From Larix kaempferi (lineage: Eukaryota; Streptophyta; Pinopsida; Pinales; Pinaceae), in contig BSBM01000150.1 in the NCBI GenBank assembly GCA_027924585.1, positions 15,615,001-15,679,000 on the forward strand: DNA of 64,000 nucleotides, read 5' to 3'. Shown piece after piece: positions 54,415-64,000 of the stretch. Position numbers and translations under genes: made by a program. The stretch's first letter is position 1. Each line of letters begins with the position of its first letter. The notes below the pieces were generated by a model. It had not been told where the DNA came from. It worked only from the letters and a program-made list of their open reading frames with translations, and searched no databases.

Positions 54415-55186
54415 TGTTGACACAGTTTTGTCGACAGGGGTTCACCTTGCACTGTTTTCAACAAACACCAACTAGGCTCCCTTAAGCATCGGTCCGGAAA
54501 GGTTTTACCCTTTCCAGCAACACCCGCAAAGCGAGTGAGATCTCACCCGAGATGTTCAAGAGGGCTGCAAGAACCAAGTTTCCACAGTAGGGAGGGAACA
54601 TGGATTAACCCTTACTTAGTTGCTATAGAAACCAGAGATATGCCTTCGCATTATATTAACACTTCATATGTACATTCAGCATCCACATCAACAACATTTA
54701 AACACAATTTGCATCAACTTACATCACAAATTAATCGACAGATCAACAAAACCTTAAACATGTCGCATCATTAAGATAACGTTCATCATACATAACACAA
54801 CGACACAAATAGAGACATAATCGAACATCCTCATGCATTAACTCATCTCAAAATATGCGGTACAACCTTCACAGGAACAGTTCCAAACGACTCAATGCAA
54901 ATCAATACACAGAATAAAACTTGTCGAAAGCAGAAAATACATAAAATATAGATATCACTGTCTACAATCGATCTATCATTGATTCCCTTAGGCTTACAAT
55001 TTTGGATCTATTTATAGACAACTAAGGTGGTTACCAAATGGTCCACATGACCAAATCTAACTAACTTTGACCAAAACTTGCGCTTTCGTCAGCTTCTTAT
55101 CCTTCGCGAATGGTCCTTTCTTCCACTAATGACCCTTCTGTCGTTGTCAGCTTCCGCACTTCATGCACTCTAACGCCGTGCCAACA
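54415..55186 (-). mobile_element. Element C: 3' LTR (772 bp)
   Basis: Plus-strand ends TGTTGACACAG and GTGCCAACA, that is TGTTGGCAC...GTCAACA on the sense strand. It interrupts a conserved integrase motif on one side and is preceded in sense by a G-rich tract (55187-55200). It contains a TATA box. The 5' LTR is not in the window. Confidence 0.75.
55006..55016 (-). promoter_or_regulatory. TATA box in element C LTR
   Basis: The minus strand reads CTATAAATAGA, a near-ideal plant TATA box. Confidence 0.6.
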
Positions 55187-55200
55187 GGCCCCCAACACAA
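55187..55200 (-). other. Element C: polypurine tract
   Basis: The minus strand reads TTGTGTTGGGGGCC directly before the LTR. Confidence 0.65.
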
Positions 55201-55229
55201 ACTTGTACCTCTCCCTCAAGCCACCTCAG

Positions 55230-56592
55230 CTGGACACCTCTGGTGTGTTTACTTGGAACTTGAAATCATCGTATGCAACTCTAATCTAGTCGACAGCTTC
55301 TATTGCTGATACTTTGAATATTGCACAATCTTCTACTTGTTGTTCTGTTGCGTGCTCGCCATTCATCTGTTGCGCCTTTTCCAGATCCTACTTGACCTGT
55401 GCCATTTCCTGCATGGCCAATTGTTCTGCATTTGTTTGTACCTCATCTAAGTGTGTTGTTCTCCTCTGTTGTCGTTCCCTCGCCTTATTCACCTGATGTT
55501 GGAGTTCCTTCAGCTCCATGGACTTTGTCATTTGTGTGAGTAGGGGCATCACCTTAAGTGATCCCCTCAGTGATTCCAGCTGTGTCTCTGCCTTGGTGAG
55601 TTGCATGTTCAGCTGGTGCAACTGGTCATCTTGTACTAAAATTCCCCATAACTTGGTAACCTCTTCAGTAATTTTCTGGGTCGCCTTTTCCATCTTTGCG
55701 ATCTCCATCGCATCTTGGCAATTCTGGATCTGTTCTGGTGGTGTGCCTAGTACTGCCCTTGCCTGCAATGCTTCATTTTCCTTCCACAGGTCTGCGATAA
55801 CCACTCCCAGCCATATCGCTTTTGCCTCTGTTAAATTATGTTTATCTACCTCTGGTACTTCTTCACATGCAATTGAAAGAGCATGTTCCAACCTTCGCCT
55901 ATCTTCAATAGCCTTTGCAGCATATTTCAAGCTTACTTCTTTTTCTTCTTGTAGGTGTTGAATTTCCGCCTCCATGTCCCGCACCTGTCGTTTATACCGG
56001 TTCATGCAATCATGTGCTGTTGCTTCTCGTTCCAAAATTTCTATGCTCGTTGTTGTCTGTATTTTTTGTAGTGACAGTATGGGCAAGATGTTGAAATATA
56101 CCATGATCTGATTGTGCTTTCTTAACTCTGCCTCCAACTCTTCCGCTCCTGTCGTCATAGCCTGCGGCGGGATCTGCACTAACCTTGGTTTCGTGTCGAT
56201 GTCCACCTTGGTTCTATGTACTGAGGTATTGGGTCACACCTTATCTTGTTGAAGTCTTGTCTCAGTCACTGCATCTGTTAATACTTCCAATAGCTGCGAT
56301 ACGTTGTGGAAGAAGTTGGTCGCATGCTGAGTAGCTTTCTCTCGGTTGTCTTCCACCACTATTTTTATTTGCGGGATAAGATTTTCCATCTGGTCTTGAG
56401 GGATACCAATAGGTGCACTCCCCTGCCCCTTTTCAAACCGAAACTTTGTCCTTCCTTCCTCATGTTGTGCCTCAACATTGGAGTTTGTTCGCGTTGTTGT
56501 TGATGCTCCATCATGACTCGCGATGCGCGAGTGTTGGTCTTCTTCCACATGGTCGTCTTCTCCTGCATCTTCTTGGCCGTTGTCTTTGTCAT
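55230..56592 (-). pseudogene. Element C: accessory ORF, C-terminal coiled-coil half
   Basis: Minus-strand frames 56548-56234 and 56206-55388 are one frame with a single stop. A further stop precedes a tail ending NTPEVSS near 55232, just before the polypurine tract. The sequence is highly charged, with long heptad-like runs (EAEIQHLQEEKEV, LWKENEALQAR, ELQHQVNKARER), so an extended coiled coil of about 270 residues is predicted. An upstream segment (FGLKRGRGVHLL) is in a shifted frame. The architecture parallels the LTR ORF of element A: mobile-domain-like half, charged linker, coiled coil. It has no known enzyme motif. Confidence 0.7.
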
Positions 56593-57066
56593 CTTCTAAC
56601 GGTTTTGGTTCACTTGTTAACTGCCCTTTTTATGGATCTGACAGCTCCTCCTCTTCTACTGGGATTTTCCATTCTTGAGGCCATTCATCTATTATGGCAT
56701 CCAATTCTTTGTTTGTCAACTTGTACTGTGTCGCCAGCCACTATTTTCCTGGGTCTGTGCACGCTTGTATCTTGATGACTTGCGGTCTGGCTGACAATCT
56801 TGCGACTCACCGATGCTTCAGTGCACTGATTCCTCTGTGATTCATGGAATCTTCTTTGCATCTTCCTTCAACATTTCTAGGTAGACGTAAAAAATGATAA
56901 TGTTGGTCTTTATCCGCTCCTTCTCGGTTATCGCCCATACTTTTTGGTACCATGGTCCTTAGCATACCCCGACTACCAGTGTGGTCATCCCCAGGTAGTC
57001 CATTGGTTACTTCCATGAAACCATCGCGATTAGAATCAGTAGCCAGGAATATGTGAATGTGTTTCC
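56593..57066 (-). pseudogene. Element C: accessory ORF, linker region
   Basis: It continues the frame of the mobile-domain-like half but with many TAG/TAA stops. A region of lower complexity, it connects the two halves and is probably a disordered linker. Confidence 0.45.
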
Positions 57067-58005
57067 CTATTCCTGCGCAAGAATTGCGTCCTCTGCTAGC
57101 TCGTTCACTAGGAATAGCGACCAATTCATCTGGATCCCTGCGACACATTTTTCCGCAGAGGCAATCACCCCTGATGCACACTGGTTTGGCCGATTCTTTC
57201 TAACCATCTTGACGGCTAACAATCTTGCTATGACCCTTACTGCTTGGTCGTTTATGGTGTTTATTTTGAATCCTTGGGTGTCCTTCTCCACCCCATACTT
57301 TGCTTTCAATTTTGCTGCTAAGTGCTTGTCATTATCTTTTCCCTTGAAATAATGCGAAGGTTCTTCCCCGTTCTTGGGTAACCCTGTTATCTGCGCTATC
57401 AAGTCTACCGTCACTGGGATATTTTCACCTAGCCATAAATAACCTCCATGAAAACAAGCGAGGAGCTGCTTTACGTAGGCGTTCACTTCGGCCCCCCTTC
57501 CAAAATGTGGCATTTGAGTCAGATTCATCATAACTGACTGCTCCAGTCCTCGTTCCCATTGTGCAGTATTCCGTGTGACTGGATTATTCTCGCCATGATT
57601 TACATGCCCATATGTCGCATTCATGCATTATGGGTGTAGCAATACATCACGGTCGCTATACTGTAGCTTTCGCAGCTGTGGTATGATACTCCCCGTTTTG
57701 CGGACCCCCTTGGGGACCGTCAATTCCTTGATAGTATACCTGGAATTCTTCCTTATCCTGACAGCTAGTGCACCTGATTTCCATGGGGGTACATATCCTG
57801 GAATGTCTATTGCGGTCGGTCCTGCTGGTCTTCCACTCGATGTTGTTTCTTCCTCTACAGTGGCTGAGGTGTCCACCCATCCTACCGTTGTACTCCAACG
57901 GCTCGCCTTCGGTCTTCGCTGTGAGCAGGCCAGATGAGTAGCTCTTCTCTTCTGCCTGACTGATATTCCAGACGTGATCTCTGGTTGCTCAGGCATGATT
58001 GGCAT
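57067..58005 (-). pseudogene. Element C: accessory ORF, plant-mobile-domain-like N-terminal half
   Basis: From ATG 58005 one frame runs to 57067, broken only by a TAA at 57628. Motifs: RIRKNSRYTIKELTVPKGV, then NAYVKQLLACFHGG, VTVDLIAQITGLPKNGEE, VIARLLAVKM and NWSLFLVNELAEDAILAQ. The VTVDLIAQITGLP segment aligns with LTVDLISEATEIS of the LTR ORF in element A and with the LTGL motif of the 31-kb pseudogene. The family resembles plant-mobile-domain or Transposase_28-like retroelement proteins. It occupies the place where most of pol should be. No function can be assigned from sequence. Confidence 0.7.
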
Positions 58006-58111
58006 TGGCTGTGGGTGTTCTTCGGTGCTTGTGCTCGAGATGTAAACTGTTATGCGCTACCTTGCAGGTTCTTGCTTAACATACAGTGCATCGAATTGTT
58101 CCCTTGCCCTG

Positions 58112-58119
58112 CATTTATA
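58112..58119 (-). promoter_or_regulatory. Possible TATA box upstream of the element C accessory ORF
   Basis: The minus strand reads TTATAAATGC about 107 bp upstream of the ORF's ATG. It lies in an interval (58006-58430) without coding sequence, so a separate internal promoter is possible. Confidence 0.4.
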
Positions 58120-58396
58120 AGTTTGATTTTCCGCGTCCCATCCATCCTACCGATTTTGGACAATCATTACCAAATCCAGTGCTGATTTACCAAATCCTCC
58201 ACATGCGTCAGGTATTAATTGCACCGCTATTTGTTTTTGTCGTTGTCCGACGTGGCTTAACTGCTGCATTTATGACTGGATTTGACCCTTTCGCGTTGCG
58301 GAAGCCATCGACAGACGCCAAACCTTGCCACTTCTTTTGTATTCTGTGATTATTTCATTGACAGATGCTGAACCTCATCGCTTCTTCTATATTCTG

Positions 58397-58425
58397 TGAT
58401 TTTTTATTTATTTATTTATTTTTAC
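58397..58425 (+). repeat. TTTA microsatellite
   Basis: Four or more TTTA units lie near the junction where RT similarity stops. A short duplication (TTCTATATTCTGTGATT and a variant, 58320-58400) is next to it. Confidence 0.7.
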
Positions 58426-58429
58426 TTCT

Positions 58430-58810
58430 TTCACGCTATCCCTATAGGGCCATAGCCGACTCTGCTTCGTCAATCCTTCGCTCTATGTCAGATTTCTCTC
58501 GCTTCTTGTACCTGGGATTTAATCAATAAGGTCATTGCTTAAATGGTTTCGCATCAGGCTTCAATGGGATCTTCAACTCGCCTAGTTCCTCAGAAATGCC
58601 TTTCATTTCTGAAAATTTTGTTACGAACAAATCCTAAAATTCGTGTAGTAGATCTGTGACTTTTGTGATGGTCACATCATCCCAATAATCTCCTATGCTT
58701 GCGAACTTGGGGTTTTCCTCCGACCCAATATTAACTTTCTTGAGGCACAGCGGCTGTTGAAATATGTCGAAAGGTATCTCAGGTGGTTCGACATTCCGAC
58801 TTCCTTCTGA
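58430..58810 (-). pseudogene. Element C: RT N-terminal remnant
   Basis: The minus strand reads KVNIGSEENPKFASIGDYW, KVTDLLHEF, stop, DLFVTKFSEMKGI and ELGELKIPLKPDAKPF. This is the block that precedes the RT fingers in many plant Ty3/gypsy proteins. After about 125 codons the similarity ends near the TTTA repeat; palm, thumb, RNase H and integrase are all absent. Stops are again TAG at a likely Gln. Confidence 0.65.
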
Positions 58811-59435
58811 CTCTAGGATATAAGTGGCTCATGCATCCCTCGTCATCTATTCCTCCCGTCATGTTGTAACATTCCAACAGTATCTTTGGCGTCGCAGTCT
58901 ACTGCAATCCCATTGGTTTCTCCATCGGGAATTCCTCAAGCACCTTTTCTCGTATCACCTGCAGTACACTATGGATGAATGGGTTTTCATCCGAGAAGCT
59001 GAAATTCCGATTAAAGTTGATAGTTAGCTCCTCCCGCGTAGTCGTTCTATGTCGATGTTATGCTACGGCGTACCAGTTCCGCAGTACCTCATCCAATGTA
59101 TGGATGAACGCATGGACCTATTCTTTCTGTGGTCTCACTCCCCATGCGCTTTGACATTCCTCCAAGTGTTCCCTTGGGTCACTCCTTCTGTTGTATTTAT
59201 TTCTGCGGTACCCTTTGGTTTCGTCGAACTTGATCTCCATGAGTTGTCGACATAGTGGCCAGCTCGTTATTGTCGACTTGTGCATTGCCCACCATCTCGC
59301 TAGCGTAGCCTTCAGTGCTTCCTCTAATGCCAGCAACCTCTGTGGTTCTGCGACTCTTTCTTCAAATTTGGTGATGAATTCAGTCAGGTTCGGTAGTTCT
59401 TCATATGTCAGTAGTTCGTAGGACTCTGTCACCAC
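58811..59435 (-). pseudogene. Element C: second Gag-like segment after protease
   Basis: Best seen at 59435-59118: LTYEELPNLTEFITKFEERV, ALKATLARWWAMHKSTI and DPREHLEECQSAWGVRP, continuing to EWVHAFIHTLDE in the same frame. This resembles a Gag capsid-like domain (A..W...H...I..W..C). It lies between protease and RT in a protein whose proper Gag is at 61.3-62.2 kb. The frame beyond 58950 is broken. Confidence 0.6.
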
Positions 59436-60100
59436 CCATATCAGTGACTGGGTGATGTGTGTGCATCTCCGGAATGATACTTCATGTAGTAGATTATGCT
59501 AGTTCTCCAGTGCTTCATCAGAATTTGACGATGTCGAGCTACCACTCTGCCACCCTAGTTCTCCGTCGATGGTGGGATTGATACAGTCTTCTGAGATATT
59601 GTACACATTGTCCCATCCTTCCTTGAATTCATCCTACATCCACTCAACATACCTCTGTCCTTATGCTGGATCCAGGGGTGCGACTACCCTTATGTCGCGA
59701 TTCTCAAACGACATTGTTCGTTTCCGGAAGTTGATCACGGCCTGGTTCTCCATTTCCCAATCTATCCTCAAAAACACCGGATAGGGGCTCGTGTTATCGA
59801 CTATTTCAATCACATCAAAATCAGCATAGGTCTTGAGTCCCTCTATCTCGACTGGGATGTGATATAGTCAGCCGATGGGCTTGACCTTACTCTGGTTCAC
59901 CAATTGAAGTTGTACTGGGGACCATACCAGCTGTGGCTTCCCCATCGTCTCCCACATCTGTTTTGTCAGGATATTCACATCCGACCCCAAATCCAGAATA
60001 ATGGAATCGACATCGAATGCACCAATCTACGCATTCATCCTCATCTCCCTTCCTGTCTTCTTTTTATGCAGTCGATTCACTGTTCGGATATGTCATCCAT
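59436..60100 (-). pseudogene. Element C: protease (decayed)
   Basis: The minus strand reads FDVDSIILDLGSDVNILTK, MWETMGKPQLVWSP, YPVFLRIDWEME and NFRKRTMSFENRD. It belongs to the D-x-GSDVNIL branch of plant retroelement proteases; the second Asp-Gly motif reads DLGS. Stops interrupt it near 59870 and 59635. It differs from the DEGAS proteases of the other elements. Confidence 0.7.
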
Positions 60101-61289
60101 CCTCCTGTCGGTGTAAGAGGCTAGCTATCTCCTCTAGTGCATCCTATTCTTTCTCCAATTCCAAGCAACTTTCTAAGAAGGCCCTCAAAGTGTTGATCTT
60201 CTTCTGTGAGTTCGTCGTGTCGAATACCGGCGGCATCTCATAAGTGGGTTCTTTTTGGCCAACCGGTGGCTATCTCATCCATATCATTATGTCTTGTGCT
60301 TCCAAGATCTCTTTTTTCATTTCTACATCAAATCGGACCTGCTTTCTTGCTGTCGATTGGATACTTGAATGTGGTCTGTCTTCTCCTGTCATAGCCCGTC
60401 CTCTGGTCACTACCGCGACTTTCACTGGTCGACCCCTTATTTCTACCAAAATATTCGTCACATTTGGAGGGGGATTTTGTCCCTGATTTAGATTCGGTTG
60501 AGGCTAAGGTGGATTTTTATTTTGCCACTTCACAATCAGCTGGGGGAAGTCCTCAACACTCTAATCCGGTGCGCTACAATATGTACACTACGAAACTGGG
60601 CTCGGACAATCGCTTTTATAGTGTCCAACTTGACCACAATTGTAGCACACTACTGGCCCTCGACCTTATCCAAAATTTCCTCCCCTACCAGTACCTCTAC
60701 CCCGACCTATGCGGAATCCTCCTCGCACTTGGCCATATGGTTGTTGGTTGTACTACGCATTCTAATACTGCGGTTGGTTGTACTGCGGCTGGGGTTGACT
60801 GTACATCTGCTGCGGCTGATTATAATGGATCTGTGGTTGTCTATACTGTTGATTGTAGGGCGGCTGCTGCTGACTATACTACGGTTGTTGTTGACTGTAC
60901 TGCGGTGGTTGGTGCGCTGGGGTTTGCTCCTCCCCCTTCATAAAATATGTATCTGCAGTTCTTTCCTGGAGCAAGTCGTACACCCTACAATCCTTCTCTT
61001 AGTGTCCAACCGATCCATAGAACTTGCAGAACAAGTTGACTGGCTTTGACACCATTTTCTGCAAATCTATACATTCTTCTTTTCGATGTCCCCTCGTCTG
61101 ACAAATACGGCACCATGGCATTCCCCCTTGGATAAGCGGATTCGATGCGCCATATTGTAAATACTCACGAAACTCTGGGAACTGGTCCTTGTGGTGTCCT
61201 TCTGATTTGCAGTGGGTGCACCATAACTCCTCTCGCACCTCTTTCCCCTTCTTAATGTCCTGGAGACCTATCGTCGAATTTGCTAGCTG
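60101..61289 (-). pseudogene. Element C: zinc knuckles and Gln/Tyr/Pro-rich region
   Basis: In sense order: CTHCKSEGHHKDQ and CRICQTRGHRKEEC knuckles (about 61210-61070), a related LFCKFYGSVGH, then a QPQYSQQQPPYNQ-like low-complexity segment (about 60930-60720), a GRGRGTGRGG patch and a classic CYNCGQVGHYKSDC knuckle near 60650-60610. A basic linker (RGRPVKVAVVTRGRAM) leads toward protease. Stops in the Gln-rich part are TAG before Tyr or Asn, where the repeat expects CAG. Confidence 0.72.
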
Positions 61290-62180
61290 TGCCTAAATGT
61301 GATTTATGCCTAATCCTACTTCGCCAACTAGTGAAGCCTCCAATTTCATTGCAATTTCCAACAATTTCGACTGGGATGTGATTTTCTGCTGCATCAGTGG
61401 CCCACGAATGTGTGGTGCTAGTCCTGCATTGAACCACTCTTTGCGTTGTACGTCGCTCATCCCGAAGCTAACTTTTGCCATCAAATTTTTATATCTCTAG
61501 TCGAATTCCCACACTGATTCATTCGAAAACTGCTTAATTTCCTTCAGTTCTGTGATGTATTGCGACTTAGATTTTGGATTTCTGAATTCATCAATTAGTC
61601 CTTCCCTGATCTACGGCAGTGTTTTCTCTGGATTTCCTGCAGGCACCTGTATGAATTTCATGAACCAGTCTAGCGCACGATCCCTAAAGGTCATTGCCAG
61701 CTATCCCTTCTTGATGTCATCGTCCTGGACCTGTTTCACTATCCATACTGCTTCACACAAAAACCAATATTGTTCGGGATCATCAGTCCCGTTACCTTGG
61801 AAAATTGGCATTTTCACGTCGTCTCCTGCCATCCTTGATCTCCTACTATTATTTACTGACCCACTACTTTTACCATTGTTCTGACACTTCGGACAACACT
61901 GCGATGAACTTATGTTCCTTCCTCTGAAATTCGGCGTGGTGCATGGGGTTGTGGGTGTGTTGTAACTTCGGGTCTGTCCCTCGGCTTCAAGGGTAGCTTA
62001 GTCGCTTCCTTCGTCGCAGTAGGGTCCCGTTTCATAGTTCTCCATTCCGGTCGCCTCAGGAGACTCTCTCTCAATCATAGTACTCCTCTTCTCCTCTAGC
62101 CGCTGAAACCTCACCCCACTTCGCAGGGTGCCACAACCTTCCTCAGTTTTCCTTAATAATTCGTCGTCACTCATGTCCAT
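61290..62180 (-). pseudogene. Element C: Gag core (decayed)
   Basis: The minus-strand ORF begins at ATG 62180 (MDMSDDELLRKTEEG). The Retrotrans_gag-type core reads DDPEQYWFLCEAVW, TFRDRALDWFMKF, EGLIDEFRNPKSKSQYITEL and KEWFNAGLAPHIRGPL. TAG stops appear at four or more positions, typically where Gln would be expected. Gag would have built the particle. This is the 5' end of the coding part of element C on the minus strand. Confidence 0.72.
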
Positions 62181-64000
62181 CTACCCCACATCATTCTACC
62201 AGACCCGCATTCATGCATTACCCGCAACCTTCGCACACTGGGATTTACTCGTTAGATTTCATCCTCGGTATACCCTTTTCGTAGATGAGCATCTTAATCC
62301 ACACTTTTAGTGATAGTAGAAATATTCCACGGGGTCTTGTTATCACCTAAACTGTAGTTACCCCTATGGATGTATCCATTAGTGGATGGCGATAGGAAAG
62401 GGAAACTCAAAAGGTGCAACCACAATCACCTCGACCTCCAATATATGGTTGTCATGCCAGTCCAGGCAACCTTCACTTTATGCTATCTAGCCCAGACAGC
62501 AAAGGGGGAGCCCGGATCTACTCCCAACAGGAGAGATCAAACCAAGACACCAAATCAAGTTAAGACCAAGTGAGGTAAGGTGTATGGTTTATCCTAGACC
62601 TAAGGATGAAATCACAATATGAGTAAGGGGTTCAATAAATATAGCTTTGGTTTATTGTTGATGTGAAAGTGACTTATAGTATTTGAAATGAGATCCAGGA
62701 TTAAAGTACTAGTTCAATGTGAGAAAATCCATTACCTTGGGAACCCTGTCCAATGCAGGGTAGTTTAAGGGTTGAATTGGGGCTAACTAGTACAAGTGAC
62801 AAGCTTGATCATGAGATATGATAACCTCAAAGGGTTTAGTCCACCAAACAAGGATCATACCACAAGTTAATCCAACAATCTAGGAAAGTCAAATTGACTT
62901 GGAGAGAGATCAGTGTCTTGGGAATTGGGATAAATGGAGTCAAGAAGAGATTAACTTATGGTTGATGACTCCTATGGCATAAGACAAGTGGGCTATTAAT
63001 GGTTTGATGGATGAATAAGTCTAGATCTAATAATTCATGGTTTGACGTAAGTGGACCACAATCCCTTAAAACAAGGAATGCTATCCCCAAGGCAAGATTT
63101 CACAAAGTGACCCACTAGACCTAGGTTTCAAGGTATGCTTGTTCCAAATCCACCAAAATCTCATGTACCCATGTCCTACAAGTGGACCAACTCCAATCTC
63201 CCAAGAAGTGCAACTTTGCCCAAGGAGGGTAAAAGGTGGGGTAAATGGGATCAAGACAAGTCCAATTGCATCCAAACTTTAGATCCAAGTAGTTTAAGCA
63301 GTTGATAATGTGGATCTAGAAATTCAAGGCAATCCAAGGGTTAGATCTTACTAGATCTGAGTTTTAAGATACCAAGTGGTCCAAAATGGGGATTAAATCC
63401 CTTAAAATGTGGAATAGGGCCCACAAGGCAGAAATTGCCAAAGTAACAGTCTAAGGGTAGGTTTTAGGACGTGTAGATCATGAATCAAGTGGAATCTCAA
63501 CTACCCATGTACTAGATCTAGGTCAACTCACCCAAACCAAGAAGTGAGCCCTTGCTTGGAGAAGCTAAGTTGGATTGGGAAGAGGGTCAAATGGAGGCCA
63601 ATCCTCACCAAACTATAGATCTGGAATGCCGTGGATACTATAGAGGTGGGTTTTAAATATCTTACCGAAGGAACCACTAGATCTTAGTAGATCTGAGAAA
63701 ATGTAACAATGAGGGTTTTGATTAATTAGGGCTTTATCAATTATGTGTTTGTGCCAATGGATTGGAATCAAGATAAGAGAAACAAACCTGTGGATCTTAC
63801 CTGGGTAACCTTGTAGATGCCTTGATGATGATGATCTATGCAAACCCGATCAATTTGAGAAGCTTTGAGGTAGTTTTCTATGAAGTCGATTTAGTCCAAG
63901 AATCCAATGCGCCCTCTCCCTGCACAACAAACGTCAACAATATCAGATTTGATGCAATCAAGAGATAAGACTAATGCCGCAAGAGAAGTAACATAAATAT
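62181..64000. other. Non-coding right edge with imperfect tandem duplication
   Basis: No ORF or LTR is recognised. Blocks near 63050-63300 and 63375-63610 share ATCCCTTAAAA, CAAGGCA, TACCCATGT and AAGAAGTG in the same order, a diverged repeat of about 320 bp. AGATCTAG-type words recur. It may be leader of element C (whose 5' LTR is expected to the right) or a further element. Confidence 0.35.

Noticed and set aside
55518-55961. Plus-strand 147-codon ORF
   Set aside because: Antisense to the coiled-coil frame; Cys/Ser-rich composition is the complement of Glu/Lys/Ala codons.
60464-61049. Plus-strand ORFs of 159 and 183 codons opposite the zinc-knuckle region of element C
   Set aside because: They are antisense shadows of the Gln/Tyr/Pro-rich repeat, and knuckle motifs are clear on the minus strand.
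1-64000. Ordinary host genes, rRNA or tRNA genes
   Set aside because: I found no convincing candidates by reading; primer-site matches are short complements of tRNA ends, not tRNA genes. A tRNAscan run would be decisive.

Overview
The window is nuclear DNA from a land plant with a large, transposon-rich genome. The clues are Ty3/gypsy polyproteins of Tat-like character (retroviral-type RNase H plus a second, archaeal-type RNase H), primer sites matching plant tRNA-Asp, tRNA-Arg and initiator tRNA-Met, plant-type TATA boxes in LTRs, and plant-mobile-domain-like accessory ORFs. A gymnosperm or fern is possible, but the sequence does not settle it. I recognised no ordinary host gene, rRNA or tRNA gene.

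Layout, with invented labels. Element 1 (+): protease, zinc knuckles, RT, RNase H and integrase (1-4408), a long 3' region with a hairpin array (4411-6544), then its 3' LTR (6545-7246). Its 5' half lies left of the window. It ends in a gag fragment (7252-7738) fused to a minus-strand LTR and leader with a tRNA-Met primer site (7739-9230). Element A (+, 9557-23587, target duplication GCATG) has 3.87-kb LTRs, each carrying an intact 649-codon ORF, around a nearly intact gag-pol. Element 2 (+, about 23590-30400) is a decayed gag-pol with an archaeal-type RNase H after integrase. A decayed, apparently spliced plant-mobile-domain-like gene lies on the minus strand (30809-32196). A second hairpin array and 3' region (32548-33805) follow. 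Element D (+) begins with an LTR near 33806 and runs to 54414, where element C breaks its integrase. D's LTR is split by element B (-, 34423-44858, target duplication CCCAT), a young pol-less element coding only for zinc knuckles and protease. B's leader carries a solo LTR (40889-42512), and D's leader carries a second solo LTR of the same family in the opposite orientation (46490-48074). Element C (-, from 54415 toward the right edge) has gag and protease, but RT stops after its N-terminus and is followed by a plant-mobile-domain-like/coiled-coil accessory ORF.

Two things stand out. First, the same kind of accessory protein (a mobile-domain-like N-terminal half and a coiled-coil C-terminal half) sits inside the LTRs of A and in place of most of pol in C. 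A related domain occurs in the pseudogene at 31 kb. Second, three element 3' regions carry arrays of small hairpins whose loops share an AGCTCgTTAAAA-like core while stem sequences differ from hairpin to hairpin and stay self-complementary. Premature stops in the older elements are largely TAG, TAA or TGA where relatives have Gln or Arg codons, as expected from C-to-T decay of methylated DNA. Element A (one frameshift) and element B (no break in its ORF) are the young layers.
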